Assembly (NCBI RefSeq): GCF_949628265.1
Contig: NC_088787.1
Span: forward strand, 34,522,844 to 34,586,843
Reading direction: 5' to 3'
Length of the DNA stretch: 64,000 nucleotides
DNA from: Cloeon dipterum
Lineage: Eukaryota > Arthropoda > Insecta > Ephemeroptera > Baetidae
Of the stretch, positions 10,736 through 22,521 are shown piece by piece (positions within the stretch are counted from its first letter, which is position 1; the number at the start of each line of letters is the position of its first letter). A program made the translations under genes and the position numbers. Under the pieces are notes generated by a model, which worked only from the letters and a program-made list of their open reading frames with translations, did no database searches and was not told the origin of the DNA.

Positions 10736-11320
10736 TTCTTGAGAATCTGTGCTCTGCGTTGAGGGTAAGTTTAGGGGATTAAGTCGCGCGAATCTCTTCG
10801 CAGAAGCGAGAGAAAATGCGGCTTGCTTACGATTAAATGACCACGGCCGTGTCGAATCGTCGTATTTTTGGTATTTTTGTTGATAAATTATGGAAATTGT
10901 CAACGCACAGAGGGAATTTCGGTGATATTTCATTGCGAGAACTAACCAGCAGTGCCCTGCTGCACCTCACATTGCCGACGCGTTTTGTCTGACTTGACTA
11001 AATATTATGTATGTATCTTTGTTTTGGCAGACGTTGGATGTCGTGCAGAGCAGATGCCTCATTCGTTCCAAGGCTGCGGCCGAAGTCTGGCGATGACTTC
11101 ATTCAACAGGAGAGCCAGTCAGCGCTTGGACAAGAGGCGCGTCGTTGTCACACGCATCCCCGAGCTGGACGTACGCTCTGGGTCCTGCTCCCTTCGGAGG
11201 GCACTGAGGAAAACCTCCAAAAGACCCTCAACAACCTTGTGGGTTGCTGGTGGCTCACACTGTTACAAGCGCTACCCAACTGTCTTGAATCACTCGCCAC
11301 CAGGTTTCCTCCCAGGTGAC
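10700..11320 (+). pseudogene. Decayed copy of the 56-kb gene family, 5' part
   Basis: The leader and first donor (GGTAAGTTTAGGGG at about 10763) match the copy at 16.4 kb. A frame starting MTTAV contains NFGDISLREL and ends in LTLPTRFV. After a TTTTGGCAG acceptor, a second segment (about 11030-11250) contains RASQRLDKRRVVVTRIPELD and then loses frame. This corresponds to CRVVLTRIPELDAL in the intact gene at 56.8 kb. The start ATG is GAG|G here, and stops interrupt the exon, so the copy is dead. Its mirror copy lies at 15.9-16.5 kb on the minus strand. Confidence 0.6.
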
Positions 11321-11639
11321 TATTCTTGTCCTGAAATATCAGTTTTTCTCTTTTCTTTAAATGCTGGTCTTCAAACTAACCATAAATTTATGTTATGACG
11401 GTGCAAAATGTGCCGGCAGTGAAAATAATAATATTTCAACTCGGGAAAACGAGGAACTAAAAATACTAAACAATATTACTCTTTGCGACCAATAAATTTT
11501 ACAAGAATTTGGGCTGAATGCTCACAGAAGTGTCGTTGATATTTTTCTTATTAAATTCAGCACTAAAACCGGTGGAATCATTGAATTTCTGTGTTGCACC
11601 TCCTTCCTTCGGTATATCCGTTTCACGCAGATGGTTCAT

Positions 11640-12420
11640 TTTTATTCTTGTGTGTTTCAGTGACATGAAGATCGCCCTCTGGCCTTCCCTGAGCAGTCTG
11701 CATAATTATGGAGGCGCTGCGTCGTGAGGCAAAAGGCGTTCAAGTTGATGGAAAAGCAGAAACTGCGTAGAGAGCTGGCGGCTGCGCGAATCTGTGAATA
11801 GATAGGACGAGGTGCAGACTGGGTGCAGATGTGGATACAGGCGCTGGTCCACCTCAAGGGAGACTACGCCAGCGCCATCGACGCCCTTTGAAAGGTGAAA
11901 CACCACCTCTCTTAGAATTATATTAAAGTTCATTGCTTAATAATAGTAACACACTTTTAAAAATGTAGAAAGTAACGAAAAGCATTTTTAATTTCAGGTT
12001 CAAACGTTTCATCCGGTGGTTAGCGCTGGGCAGGACGTTTGTGAAGACTCTCTGTGACGCGAGAAACGTACCAAGGGATCGAGAAGCTGGTGTCGACCAG
12101 CGTTAAGGTGCAATTGGTGTTGACGCTCAGCTTAGCAAAGCCAGTCTCGATTCTCGGCGTCCACGGCCCTATATTCTGGGCTGCAGTCCCTTGGTAAGTG
12201 TTTCTCTTTAATTTTCAGCCATTTATCCATACTCCAAACCTCAAATCGTGTAGCTATTAGGTCCACCCGTTCGAGGGAACCACCTGGTGGCATGTGCCAA
12301 GAAAATCAGTTCGTCCGAGGCTAAAGCGTGGAGTCTTGACGCCGTCATTGCGTGCTGAGCGTGGCGCCGAAAATTTTCAAGACCGACGAGGGCCTCTTCA
12401 ACAGCTAGCTGGCGGCGACT
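11640..12420 (+). pseudogene. Decayed exons, continuation of the 10.7-kb copy
   Basis: Three segments (about 11660-11900, 12000-12190 and 12250-12420) match, in the same order and inverted, the minus-strand segments at 15210-15545, 14890-15070 and 14600-14880. Recognisable peptide pieces are spread over several frames: RELAAARICE, GDYASAIDAL and LSVAPKIFKTDEGLF. Frameshifts and stops are frequent. The original protein is not recognised; the LKGD-x-ASAIDAL piece is compatible with a helical repeat, but that is a guess. Confidence 0.5.
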
Positions 12421-12732
12421 AAATTTTTGTATGAAAACATTTTTTAATTTGTTGTACTTTATTCCTTATTCAAAAATGGAAAAAAAACGAAATGAATTTT
12501 TCCTCTGCCGGCTTATTTGTTTGCGTCGCATAATGCCCCTGTCAGGTGAGATTTGCAACAAAATTATTTTGCAGTTTAGGCAGATGTTTCATTGTAATTT
12601 TCAAACGTACCTGTCCAGCCAATTGAGCATTTAGGTCAACTTTTAATTAATCCCATTAGCTATTTTTGGAAATTAGGACAGATTGTAATCGTTCCCGAAA
12701 GAGGGCGGATCACGGCAAGCGTTTGTAAAAAG

Positions 12733-12816
12733 TATCGGTCGATACTGGGCGAAAAGTCGATATCCCGCCGTTAAAGAATAGGGAAGTATCGATATATCGC
12801 CAAGTATTGACAGATA
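12733..12816. repeat. Short hairpin element with TATCGATA core, copy 1
   Basis: TATCGGTCGATACTGGGCGA at the left pairs with the inverse of TCGCCAAGTATTGACAGATA at the right. The middle contains TATCGATA (12787-12794), the sequence known in Drosophila as the DREF-binding DRE. A second copy is at 13490-13570, in similar flanking text (TCACGGCAACGC). Probably a MITE fragment. Confidence 0.5.
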
Positions 12817-12979
12817 TTTTGTAAAACGCTTTCTATTGAAAATTTTGTATTTTTTAATAATTATTGCTCGAAATTATGTACTCTTGTGCTATTATATTAT
12901 TATTTATTTGTATGGCATTTTCAAGAATAAACAAATATTACGCAAAAATGAAGTATTTATTTGAAAGGAGAGCACCAAC

Positions 12980-13430
12980 TAGCCGAGGAGGTACCTACCA
13001 GCTGTTTTCACCTGAAAATACAATAATAGCAAGCATCAGTGTCTACGTCTTTATTCCGTTAAAATCGGGCTTTTGTATCAGGTACGCAGGCAGCAAGAGG
13101 AGGTAAAAACACCGCTTGATACCCTCTACGATCTCCTGCTGGCTGGATACAACACGCTCCATTTTTAATGTAACGGGATCCCTATGCTAAAACCGCTTTA
13201 ATCGAGGTTGTGTACGCGGTCAGCATGAGGCTGTAGAAGGTATCAAAAGGAGTATTCTGAGTACCTCCTCCTCTAGCCAGCTAACCTAATACAAGTGGGG
13301 CATTTTCACGCCAGAAAGAGAGCCATGCTTGCTTTTTCTCTTCAAAATAAGGCACTTGATACCAGGCTGGCATGCGATACAAGGAGGTACTTTTGTACCT
13401 ACTATTTCCCCTCCTTACCTTTTAGCAAAG
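12980..13430. repeat. Diffuse inverted repeats between the two hairpins
   Basis: GAGGAGGTA, GGTATCAA and TACCTCC motifs recur in both orientations (for example about 13080-13130 and 13195-13290). The whole block 12.7-13.6 kb may be one composite element bounded by the two TATCGATA-type hairpins. No coding signal. Confidence 0.3.
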
Positions 13431-13489
13431 GCCTGATGAAGTAGGATATTAAGGGGGAATGGCTCACGGCAACGCTTCCTTGGAACGCC

Positions 13490-13570
13490 AGTCGATACTG
13501 GGCGATTAATCGATATTTTCCTATCCGTAAACACGGTGCGATTTCGGTACATCGCCCAGTATTGACCGAT
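13490..13570. repeat. Short hairpin element, copy 2
   Basis: AGTCGATACTGGGCGA pairs with the inverse of ATCGCCCAGTATTGACCGAT. The same arms occur at 12733-12816. Confidence 0.5.
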
Positions 13571-13788
13571 ATTTCTCAAGATCGCTGTGATTCGCTCATT
13601 CCTTTGGGTTAATATAATCTTGTAGAAATAATAATAAAACGAATAATTATCTCAGATTGAAATAGTTATATTTGTATTGAGAAAAGAAGATTACAAAAAA
13701 AGTAATAACAGGATTTCAGAAGTCGAAATTTCAGTAATACGGGTGATGATGCGAACAGCGCAGGGGCGGCCGCTGCCTCGCCTCAACC

Positions 13789-13920
13789 GACATCACCGAC
13801 CAAGAGATGGACTTTGAGCAGGCGGAACTCCTCGACATCCGCATCGATGGCCCAAGGGCTCTGGTCATCAACACGTATGGCAGCACCGCGAGGAACACCT
13901 TCCAGCCATCCTTAACATGG
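13789..13920 (+). pseudogene. Orphan exon-like fragment
   Basis: A G+C-richer segment translating to DITDQEMDFEQAELLDI, followed by RIDGPRALVINTYGS. It looks coding compared with its surroundings but has no clear splice partner. It sits in the gap between the two mirror-image decayed genes and may be a further piece of that gene. Family not recognised. Confidence 0.3.
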
Positions 13921-14099
13921 CCCCTTCTTACCCTTTATCCAATTATTTTGATTAACGAAGAATATACGAGATTTTGGGCCAGTTTGCGCCTTCGCCTTCG
14001 TCTAATTGAAAATATAATAAAGAATTTTTCAATTAAAAATATTTATACAGTCATTTGCTGATGACAAAAAATAAACTGAAGCTTCAAAGGTCAAATTCA

Positions 14100-15545
14100 A
14101 CAAATCAGGGGACATTTTGTCCATGTTGCTGTTGTCAAAGGCTTCTTAAACGTCAAGCTCTTGTCGGCATCCTTGACGCCGGGCCTTGACAGACAACATG
14201 GCGAGTTCATCAACCTGCTGGATTTGCCCTGCGCAGTCTGTATCTTATCTGCTCCCGCCTGCGCCAGCGCCACTCGGTTAAACATACCGAAAATGTACAA
14301 GACAAAAAATTGTGATGATGTGGCGCTGCAGCAGCGCAATTGCGTGGTCCTCCAGCATCTCTGCCAAAAGGAAAGGTTCAACGCCTCCTCTAAAGCACTG
14401 TTCGTCTATAACGTCTAATCTGGCTACTTCATCAGCACCTTTGTGCAAAGCCGCAGCTGAAATTGAAAAATGGGTCAATTTCAGAGACATGGCCATTGGT
14501 TGCGAATTTATTTAAAAAAATTGGAACTTTCTACTAAAAATGGCTTCGAGGATGCCTGTAACTAGCATTCTGCGCCTATGCAACAAATGCAACAGATGCC
14601 AGGAAAAAAACTGGGGCGTGGTTGAGCTTGCGACAGGAAGTGGCGGCCAGGGTGAGGGCCTCACGCTTCCTGTTGGGCGCCACCAGTTAGTTGTTGAAGA
14701 GGCCCTCAAAGGTCGTGAAAATTTTTGGCGCCACGGTCAGCACGTAATGACGGCGTCGAGTCTTTTCAACTGGCGCCACGTCTACACGCTTTAGCCTCAG
14801 AGGAACTGATTTTCTTGGCCTGTTCCCTGGCCAGGGGTTCACTTGAACGGGTGGACCTAGCTACACAATTTGAGGTTTTGAGTATGGTTAAATGGCTGAA
14901 AATTAAAAGAGAAACCCTCACAAAGCGACGGCAACCCAGACTCAAGGGCCGGGGACGCCGAGAGTCGAGACTGGCCTCGCTGAGCTGAGCGGATAGACAC
15001 CAATTGCGCCGTAACGCTGGCTTCTCCAGTTCCTTGGTGCGTTTCTTGGGGTACAGCTAGTCTAGCTCTGCGTTTACTGTAAAATAAAACATTTTAACAT
15101 AAAATTAAACAAGTATTTCAATATTTTTGTTTTAAATTAGTCGATTTCCAAATTACTACATGCTTATTAAGATTGATAGACTTCAAATATCAAAATCAAA
15201 GCAGCAGTTCTCTTATAAAGGTGGTGATTGACCTTCTGAAGGGCGTCGATGGCGCTGGCCTGGTCTCCCTTGAGATATGGAGCAAGCAGCAACAGAGGAT
15301 TATTTTATAGTCGTGATGCAGGTAGCCGGGCGCACGCACCCAGTCTGCAGTGCCTCCAATCTATTCACAGATTCGCGCAGCCACCAGCTCTCAACGCAGC
15401 TTCTGCAGCTTAGCCATTAGCTGCTGGTCCATCTTCCGAAAAGCCTTTTGCCTCCTGACACACCAACTCCATTTCCACATATAAGGAGTTTCTGCTGCTC
15501 AGTGAAGGTCAGAGGGCGATCTTCAAGTCGCTGAAACCGACAAGA
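14100..15545 (-). pseudogene. Decayed exons of the minus-strand mirror copy
   Basis: Segments 15210-15545 (pieces FTEQQKLL, MDQQLMAKLQKLR and ELVAARICE, then LKGDQASAIDALQKV) and 14600-15070 (VLTVAPKIFTTFEGLFN, then LTLAATSCRKLNHA) mirror the plus-strand pieces at 11.6-12.4 kb. A further open segment at 14278-14496 (ADEVARLDVIDEQC) has no plus-strand counterpart that I can see. Stops and frame changes occur in each segment. The two mirror copies converge on the 12.4-14.1 kb gap. Confidence 0.5.
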
Positions 15546-15889
15546 ATAAAAATTAGCCATCTGCATGAAGCCGAAATATTGGAAAAAGGAGGTGCAAAAC
15601 AAAAATTTGATATTTCCACCGACTTGTGAAGAATTTTCTAGAAAATGATATCTAGTCACTTTAATGAGCATTCAAGCTTTAAATCATTTTAACAGTTATT
15701 TGGTAGCAGGCGAATTTTTTAGTATTTTAAATCCTCAGTTTGTCGCAATAAATCAATTTTAATGTTTTTTTGGAAGCAAGCACTTAATGCACTGCCATAA
15801 CTGCGGTATATAACTTTTAAATTATTTAAAAAGGATTTATTGGAAACCCTTCTTTCATCATCAGTTTGAAGATTAGCATTTTAAATAGA

Positions 15890-16480
15890 AAAACTCATTA
15901 AATTTTATAGCAAGAAAAGTTCCAACCACCAGCAACCAAGCGTGGTTCAGGGTCTCTTGGTGGGTTTCCTCGTTGGCCTCTGAAAGGAGCAGGACCCAGG
16001 GCAAGGGCGTCCAGCTCTGGAATGCGTGTGGCAACGACACGCGGCTCTTTTCCAAGCGCTGGCTGGCTCTCCTGTTTTGCTCCCTGAAGAATGAACAAGT
16101 CATCACCACAGCCTTCGGCCGCAGCTTTGGGAAGGAAAGAGGCCTCTGCATCTGCATCATCCAACGATGCCAAAACAAAAATATACATATTTAGTCTTTA
16201 ATCAAGTCAGACAAAACGCGTCGGAAATAATGTGAGGTCCAGCAGACCACTGCTGGTGAATTCCCGCAATGAAATATCACCGAAATTCCCTCTGTGCGTA
16301 GGCAATTTCCCTAATTTATCAACAAAAATACGATGATCAGACGCGGCCGTGGTCATATCATAATCGTTACCAAGCCTCACTTTTAACTCGCTTGTGTAAA
16401 GAGAATCGCGCAACTTAATCCCCTAAACTTACCATCAGCGCGGAGCACAGATTCTCGAGAGCAAACTGCTGCCAAAATTC
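15890..16480 (-). pseudogene. Decayed copy of the 56-kb gene family, mirror of 10.7 kb
   Basis: The leader ends in an ATG that is immediately followed by a donor (ATG|GTAAGTTTAGG at about 16435), the same arrangement as the intact gene at 57.69 kb. A second frame (to 16207) gives THRGNFGDISLREFTSSG. The exon at 15.95-16.17 kb reads DDADAEASFLPKAAAEG and then VVATRIPELDALA before losing the conserved PPEAT region through frame changes. About 600 bp match 10.7-11.3 kb in inverted orientation. Confidence 0.6.
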
Positions 16481-16539
16481 AGCGCCTATGCGTCTCAAAA
16501 CCAAAGGCGAAGGAGCGGAAAAGTTATGCAAACGCGGTT

Positions 16540-16720
16540 ATCTCGAACACAAACACAATATGGCGGCAGACAAGCGACAAGCAAAACAAAAGTGAGCTTG
16601 GAGCGCATGCGTGTCAGCTTGAGGGGCAAGAAGTAGTGTAAGTGACGTCATCGCTTGGATCAGCGACCCGCGAGGAACAGCGCTGCCAACTGTGTCTCGT
16701 GACTGGCTCAAGAGAGAAAG
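16540..16720 (-). promoter_or_regulatory. TATA-less promoter copy 2 (NRF1-like, CRE)
   Basis: ATGGCGGC at about 16559, GCGCATGCG at 16603-16611 (the half-palindrome bound by NRF1-type factors) and TGACGTCA at 16643-16650, in the same order as at 31.2 and 48.95 kb. Confidence 0.5.
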
Positions 16721-16965
16721 AAGCGCGAAAGAATCGCATTAAATTTATTTTCTTTGTATCGTGATGAGAGCAGCACGCGCAGCACAGGTCGGTGCATCCC
16801 GTGTATCCATTCAATTCAAGTTCACTACGCCTGGCGGCCAATGACTGGCTGATTGGGAAAGCGTCCAATTCAGGACAGGCCTGCCACCAAATTTTGATTA
16901 AATATCAACAAACTAACAAGATTGACATGAGATTAACAAAAGAATTTTAATTAATTTAATTTATC

Positions 16966-17693
16966 TTTATTTCACTTACAAAAATGAAACAGGCAAGTAC
17001 ATATTCATACGCCGATTCCTCTGCGTGTCAGGCATCTGATGATGAAACCAGATTTTTCAAACGGACAGTCCACGATTCTGCAACAAAAGATAAGAAAATA
17101 TGATTAATAACACTGTGAGAGTTGAAAAAAAATTAGTTAAAAAATAATGGTTATATCAGATTGGTTTCTCGTCACGGCATTATTTGCTCAACATATCAAG
17201 GCATTTTCCTTACAAGCTAGTACATAAATACAACTTAACAAATAAATAATAACAAAACAAAAATTAAATAATAACATGGTAACAAAAAAGAAAAATGCAG
17301 TCCGTCTATTGAAATTCTATATAAATTAATAAATAAATAACAACAAAGAAAAAATCAACAAAAAAGAAACATTAATAAAAACGTTGAATCCGGGGAAAAG
17401 AAATAAAAACTGCAGCAAAAAACCGCGTTAAAAATTTGTACTATTCGTGCATTGAGCATCAACAAAATAAGAAAATAAACTCGTAAAATGACTAGAATTA
17501 AGTTTCGGTTACTATCACAGTCCGTTTCATGCCTTTAGTCTTCTGAGCAATAATAACATATCAGTGCGCACCAGGAATCATTCATCACGCATTAAAGAAT
17601 AAATATAAAAAGTCTAAGATTTAATTCTCACCTTTTTTATGCTGGCGCGCTGTGTTGGACACAACCCCCCCGTTCGACAGCCATCCGAATACT
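16966..17693 (-). ncRNA. Small spliced transcription unit, copy A
   Basis: A conserved core promoter lies on the minus strand: CCAAT about 75 bp upstream, initiator TTTCAGT with +1 at 17693, and GGTTG at exactly +28 to +32 (17666-17662), which fits the DPE consensus RGWYV. The first exon ends at 17632, followed by an intron (17078-17631, GTGAGA...TTGCAG) and a second exon reaching AATAAA (16966-16971). No long conserved frame is present in this copy. Three other copies start at 26136, 42170 and 53593. It could be a non-coding gene, a small-peptide gene or part of a mobile element; transcription is inferred from the promoter, splice sites and poly(A) signal only. Confidence 0.4.
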
Positions 17694-17934
17694 GAAACGA
17701 ATCCTTCTCGTTCTCCCTTCTTTCGCCTCTCGCTTCCCCCTCTTTGTAGCTTGGCCGAGGCGCTCTCTCATTGGTCAATCTTTGATTCTCTCCTCTCGCA
17801 GGTGAAGCCCAAGTTGAAAGGAGCGCGGGAAAAAAATCACGCGAAACACAACAAACGTGAATCCGAAAATTTGAAATATTTATTTGTCTCGAAAGGGGCA
17901 TGCAGACATTAATATAAATTTAAATTCCTAGGCG
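16985..17934 (-). repeat. Arm A of a 0.93-kb inverted repeat
   Basis: This stretch is nearly the perfect reverse complement of 25891-26815, intron included (554 versus 551 bp). The arms are about 8 kb apart. Similarity falls off abruptly near 17934 and 25891 (the GGAATTTAAATTTATATTAA boundary). Confidence 0.75.
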
Positions 17935-17999
17935 TTCCCAACTCTACGACCCATAGAAACCGAGCTATTAATTTGGGCCAGTCGACGCCCCTCGGTTGG

Positions 18000-20900
18000 G
18001 ACTCGAGCTCTCGTGTTCAGTTTGTATAATTCGTATAATAATTCGACGGATTGATGGATTTTAAGTCACGAAACCTAAAATGAAAGGTCTCGCCGAGTCA
18101 TATCACCTGACTAACCTTGACGACCTTTTTCAGGGTGCCCTCACCCTGAAATCGGTCCTCTTTACGATTCCCGGTCTCATTTTAAAAATACGCAAAAATC
18201 CAGGATATTTATCTGTTGTTCGTTCAAAAAGGATCAGTCTCGTGGTTTCTGAACCTGTAAAAAGTCTCGATTTGAGTTATTACAAGCATATTTTTGGATA
18301 AATTTCGAGAAAAGTTATTTCATGTTTTTTTCAAAGTAGAGGAAAATAAATATTTTGAAGATCATTTGAACTTTTGACCTCAAATTTGGGCAAGGTTCTT
18401 GATTGTCCCAAGCTGGATTAAACCAACCCTGTTTTTACGGTTTTAACCGCGCTAAAAAACCAATAAAACCCAATATTTTACCCAAGGCTCCAATATTTTT
18501 AGTATAAAAAATAAATAATTGAGTTTTTGGCAGTTTTTACTCTAAAAAGGAAGTGCTGCACTTTTGCGCTTTGCAAAATTGGCAAGCCCTCTGGCATTCA
18601 AAAGCAAACTGCTTGGCGCTGGTTCAAATGTCCTCTTTCTTTTCTACAAATCTCGGTCACTCTTAGCATTAACTTCGTATTTTCAGTTTCAAGAGCAAAA
18701 AATTATAGATGAGATTCAGTTGGACGCTGCCCTAACAAAAAAAGCGAAATTAAATTCTCGATTTTTTTCCAATCTAAACTCTCGATAAATTTTCTGAAAA
18801 TAAATAAATTATTTATTCCTTTATTCCTGTGACGTTACAAAGGAGCTTAACAATATTTTATCCAATTGGTGAATCAATCCTTTTTTTCCGGAGAAAAAAT
18901 AATTCATACGAAACGAGAGTTTCGTGATAATTTTAAATGGTTAATTGCGGTTCCAATAATCATTCCTGATTTATTTTAAGAGGCAGCAATCAAACGGGGC
19001 CTGAAGACCGGAACAGAGGTCTCTAATTACTCACGTTGAAATATTTAAGCGCTGTAGGGCCGGCGATCGAATTGTGAGCCTCCGTCTCCCTGGCAGGCAC
19101 CAAAATTCAACGATGAGCGCTTTTCTCTGCTTTTTGGGAACAATCGATTTGAGCCGTGTTTATTCTCAATTTTTTCGCACTCAAATAGCCATTATTTTTA
19201 CAAGTTTGGAATTTTGCCTGTGTTCCATTTTTATTCCTCATCAACTTGCCTAATTTGCTAAATCTGTGTTCCTTAATCCAAATTATTCCATCTCCGGTAT
19301 TTAGTGTTCGCAATGCAGGCGTAATTAATTAAATTTAACTGCTGGCTTGAGAACCCGACCACTTTTTTATTTTTGGTTAAACGCCTTTCTGCTGTCTCCT
19401 TTACTGTCACAATTCCATTTGCTATTTTTTATTGTATTTAAATCGCTGATCTCGAATAACAAGAGTGTACTTTGATTTTTGTCTATTTTTAATATGTATT
19501 TTAAATCAGTTATAATGATCAGAAACTGTTATTTTTGCTCAGTTTTGGCTTTTTGTTGTTCACGAAAACTGTGATTTAAACAATTGAAAACATTAGACTG
19601 TTTGGGGTGAGATTTAAATATATAAAATCAAATTTTAAAATTATTTTTTTTTTCATAAAACCTGACGAAAAACACCTTTTGGGCTAGAAAATGTCAGTTA
19701 GAATGCGTGTTTTTTGCTAGAGCTTGGGTCTTTGGGAGATATGAAGAGGGTTGAAATGATGAAGACCGATGAATTCAGATGAAGAATTTGGTTGGTGTAT
19801 TGGTTTACAGTTGGAAATCCGATCGGATGCTTAATCAAATACAAGAACTGAAATTGTTTTACAATAATAAGTGATAAATTCTTTTGCTAACTGACGGTTG
19901 GACTCACCCCTTTGAATCGGGTTCTGCACTATTAAACGAATCACGTCAGCACCGTGTGGCTGACGGACGAAAACTGAATTCTTATTTTAAAATCATATTT
20001 CTGCTGTTAAACAATAATGCAAAATTACAATAATTCAAACAGCCGACAATTGTTGGCTTCCAACAAAAAGCAAGACCGCGTTGTTATACCGCTACAGGTC
20101 TATAATGATAAAAATTCAAGCTGGGTAGAAACCCGTATTTTCTCGCTAATTAATTGATTTAAAATGTTTAGCACTATCAATTTTAATTAGAAACATAAGA
20201 ACAACTTTGATCGCGATGCAAATTAACAATAATTACTCATTTTAATCTATGAAATTTCCTCCTTTTTTCAATTTATCTCTAAAGGTGGAATTTTCCATGA
20301 GAAAGAGAATTGCTTGGCAACTGGTATAATTCGTCTTATATGCGCTTCTCGTCCCAACAGAACAGCAGCACTATTTCAGGTTCAAGAGGAGAGCATAACA
20401 AAAAGGCTTATTGTTAGATAGCGGCGGCGGAGCGGAAGGCAGGGGAAAAAGTACAGATGATACCATAAATATTTCGTCCATTAGCCGCTGGCCCAAGAGC
20501 GACAATCAGTCTCTGTCTTCTGTATCCTCTTTTGCTGCTTTGAAGTGCATGCCCCGTTTATTTTTTAGTTTTCACTCGCAAGGAAAATTCATTCAAATAA
20601 TATCATGAAATTTAAATCGATTAAAATACGAAGCGTTGGTCTTGACGACGAGAGAATCACAACTCTCGTCCCAAAAAAAGTCTGATATAATTTACATTGT
20701 TTCTCTTGCGCCTGCCAATCTCGTTTATTCTTTCCGCCCGACACGCTTTTCACGCCACTTGCGGAGCTAAAAGGAGAGTTTATTAAAATTTGCTTTGTCT
20801 CCCAGCTGGCCTCGCCGCCAACAAGCCGCGTGCAATACTTATGTCACAATTATACTCGTTTTCAATGGCTCTCTGACATTTCGACTACTTGCAATAATTA

Positions 20901-21200
20901 TTAAAAGGAAGAGAAGGTAACAATGTGACATTCAGGGGATTTGTTAATTTATTTTTCCGCTTTCACGAACAATACATATAGCTAATGTTCTTGGTAAAGA
21001 ATTAAAGTTTGTTCAATTCGCTCCTTTTTTCCTATTTCTCTGTTGAGCTTGAAGCAAGAGTGGAATTTTCCAGAAGAGAGCCACGGCAGCTTGGCAGCTA
21101 GCTAGAAAAATATATTTGGCTTTTGTCAAGGGAGACAGCTGCCGCACTTTCAGGTACAAAAGCCGAGCTAACAAAGACGCGGCCGTTCGCTGTAATTTGG
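18000..21200 (-). repeat. Dispersed repeat copy A (upstream flank of unit A)
   Basis: In reverse orientation this matches 39440-41600 and in part 51650-53000. Landmarks include GGTCTCGCCGAG near 18088, the AAGCAAACTGCTTGGCGCTGG stretch near 18605, the CGACAATCAGTCTCTGTCTTC stretch near 20500 and GACGACGAGAGAATCACAAC near 20645. Coding potential is low, and short frames inside are not conserved between copies. It may be a large non-autonomous mobile element carrying the transcription unit at its end. Confidence 0.6.
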
Positions 21201-21679
21201 AGGCTCACGAAAGAAACCTGAACAAAGGCGCAGAGGAAAGGAATAGAGGGTCACGTACAGTTGCTCCTTGAATAATTTTACAAAGAAGACTGTCCGTGGG
21301 AATTCATGAAAATATGTTGCCCTAAATTTTTAACTATTAAACCGTGGAGATGCAGCTGACGCAAACACAATTCCCCAGAGCAGGCACTGAAAGGGACAAA
21401 ACAATTCTAATTTACTGAAATTAACTGTTATTAGCATGGACCATGTGTTCACCTTTTCTCTCAAATAAATACAGAATTCAGAGAAAATGTTAATATTCAA
21501 AAGCAGTTATATACTTAATGCTCAATTTAGAACCACCAATTGATTGATGTTGCCTTTGTAAACAATTTAAAAAATTGGTTCACCCCAAAAAGTATAGGAG
21601 TTTTCCCTTTCAATATTTAAAGTTTCATGATGAATAGATTTTTCGATTGATTTCTGTGCTCTCCCAACAATTTCTCAAG

Positions 21680-22352
21680 AGCTCAATTCGTCCAATAATC
21701 TCGTGGCGTTTTCCTCTCGCTTCAATTTTCATTCATAAGCGTCTTGTCAATAAATGTAACAAACAATAATCGTAATTTCCTTTGTTACGACATTTGTTTC
21801 TGAACGCTCAATTGAAATTAAATTAAACGTTTAAAAATCAGCCAGCTGTTGGCCACCAGGAAGGCCCGGACTGGCGCCAAATTTTTTACTGGGTACATTT
21901 GAAATATTCCATTGTTCTGCTCGTGGCGCTTTTATTTATAAAATTTGAGGTAAAAAAATGTTAACACACCATTTTTTTTAAGAAAATCGAATGCATGACA
22001 TGTGGGGTTATACACATCAAATTCGGCCGTGAATCACGAATAAAAATATTAAAAGACGTCGTTTTGCTCTCTCTGCGCGCCCTCTAGCGTAAAAAACGGA
22101 CTTGGCCGCTTGGCAGTCAAGTTTGGGAAATATTGGCCGGTCTGGGGTCTGCGGCCCACCGGGGTTTCGCCCGGTGCGCCCGATTACCAGTCCGGGCCTG
22201 GTCCAATTTTAATTCAATTGAGCGGTCCGAAACAAATGTCGTAACAAAGGAAATTACGATTATTGTTTGTTACATTTATTGACAAGACGCTTATGAATGA
22301 AAATTGAAGCGAGAGGAGAACGCCACGCGAAATTATGGGGCGAATTGATCTG
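21680..22352. repeat. Inverted repeat with a MITE in its loop
   Basis: Left arm about 21680-21840 and right arm about 22200-22352 are near-perfect complements (for example GTAACAAACAATAATCGTAA on the left and its complement on the right). The loop between them is almost entirely the TIR element 21861-22200. Confidence 0.7.
21861..22200. mobile_element. TIR element (AGGCCCGGACTGG ends)
   Basis: The ends are AGGCCCGGACTGG and the inverse CCAGTCCGGGCCTG. A longer relative lies at 49684-50419, and a one-ended remnant lies at about 29168-29270. The CAGG-type terminus suggests a hAT-like MITE, but no clear 8-bp target duplication is seen. No coding capacity. Confidence 0.6.
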
Positions 22353-22521
22353 TCCTATAATTTTGTCTGAAAAATAGCTGCCAGAGTTAAGCTTGCCGCT
22401 TCTCGGTTGACGCGTAAATCAAAAGCGCGTGGATGCTCCGCTCTTTTTCGCTTTCCACCGAGCGCCAAGTCTCGCTCCTAAAGCTGCCTCCTGATTTAAA
22501 ACCAAACTGGAGCACTCTTCC

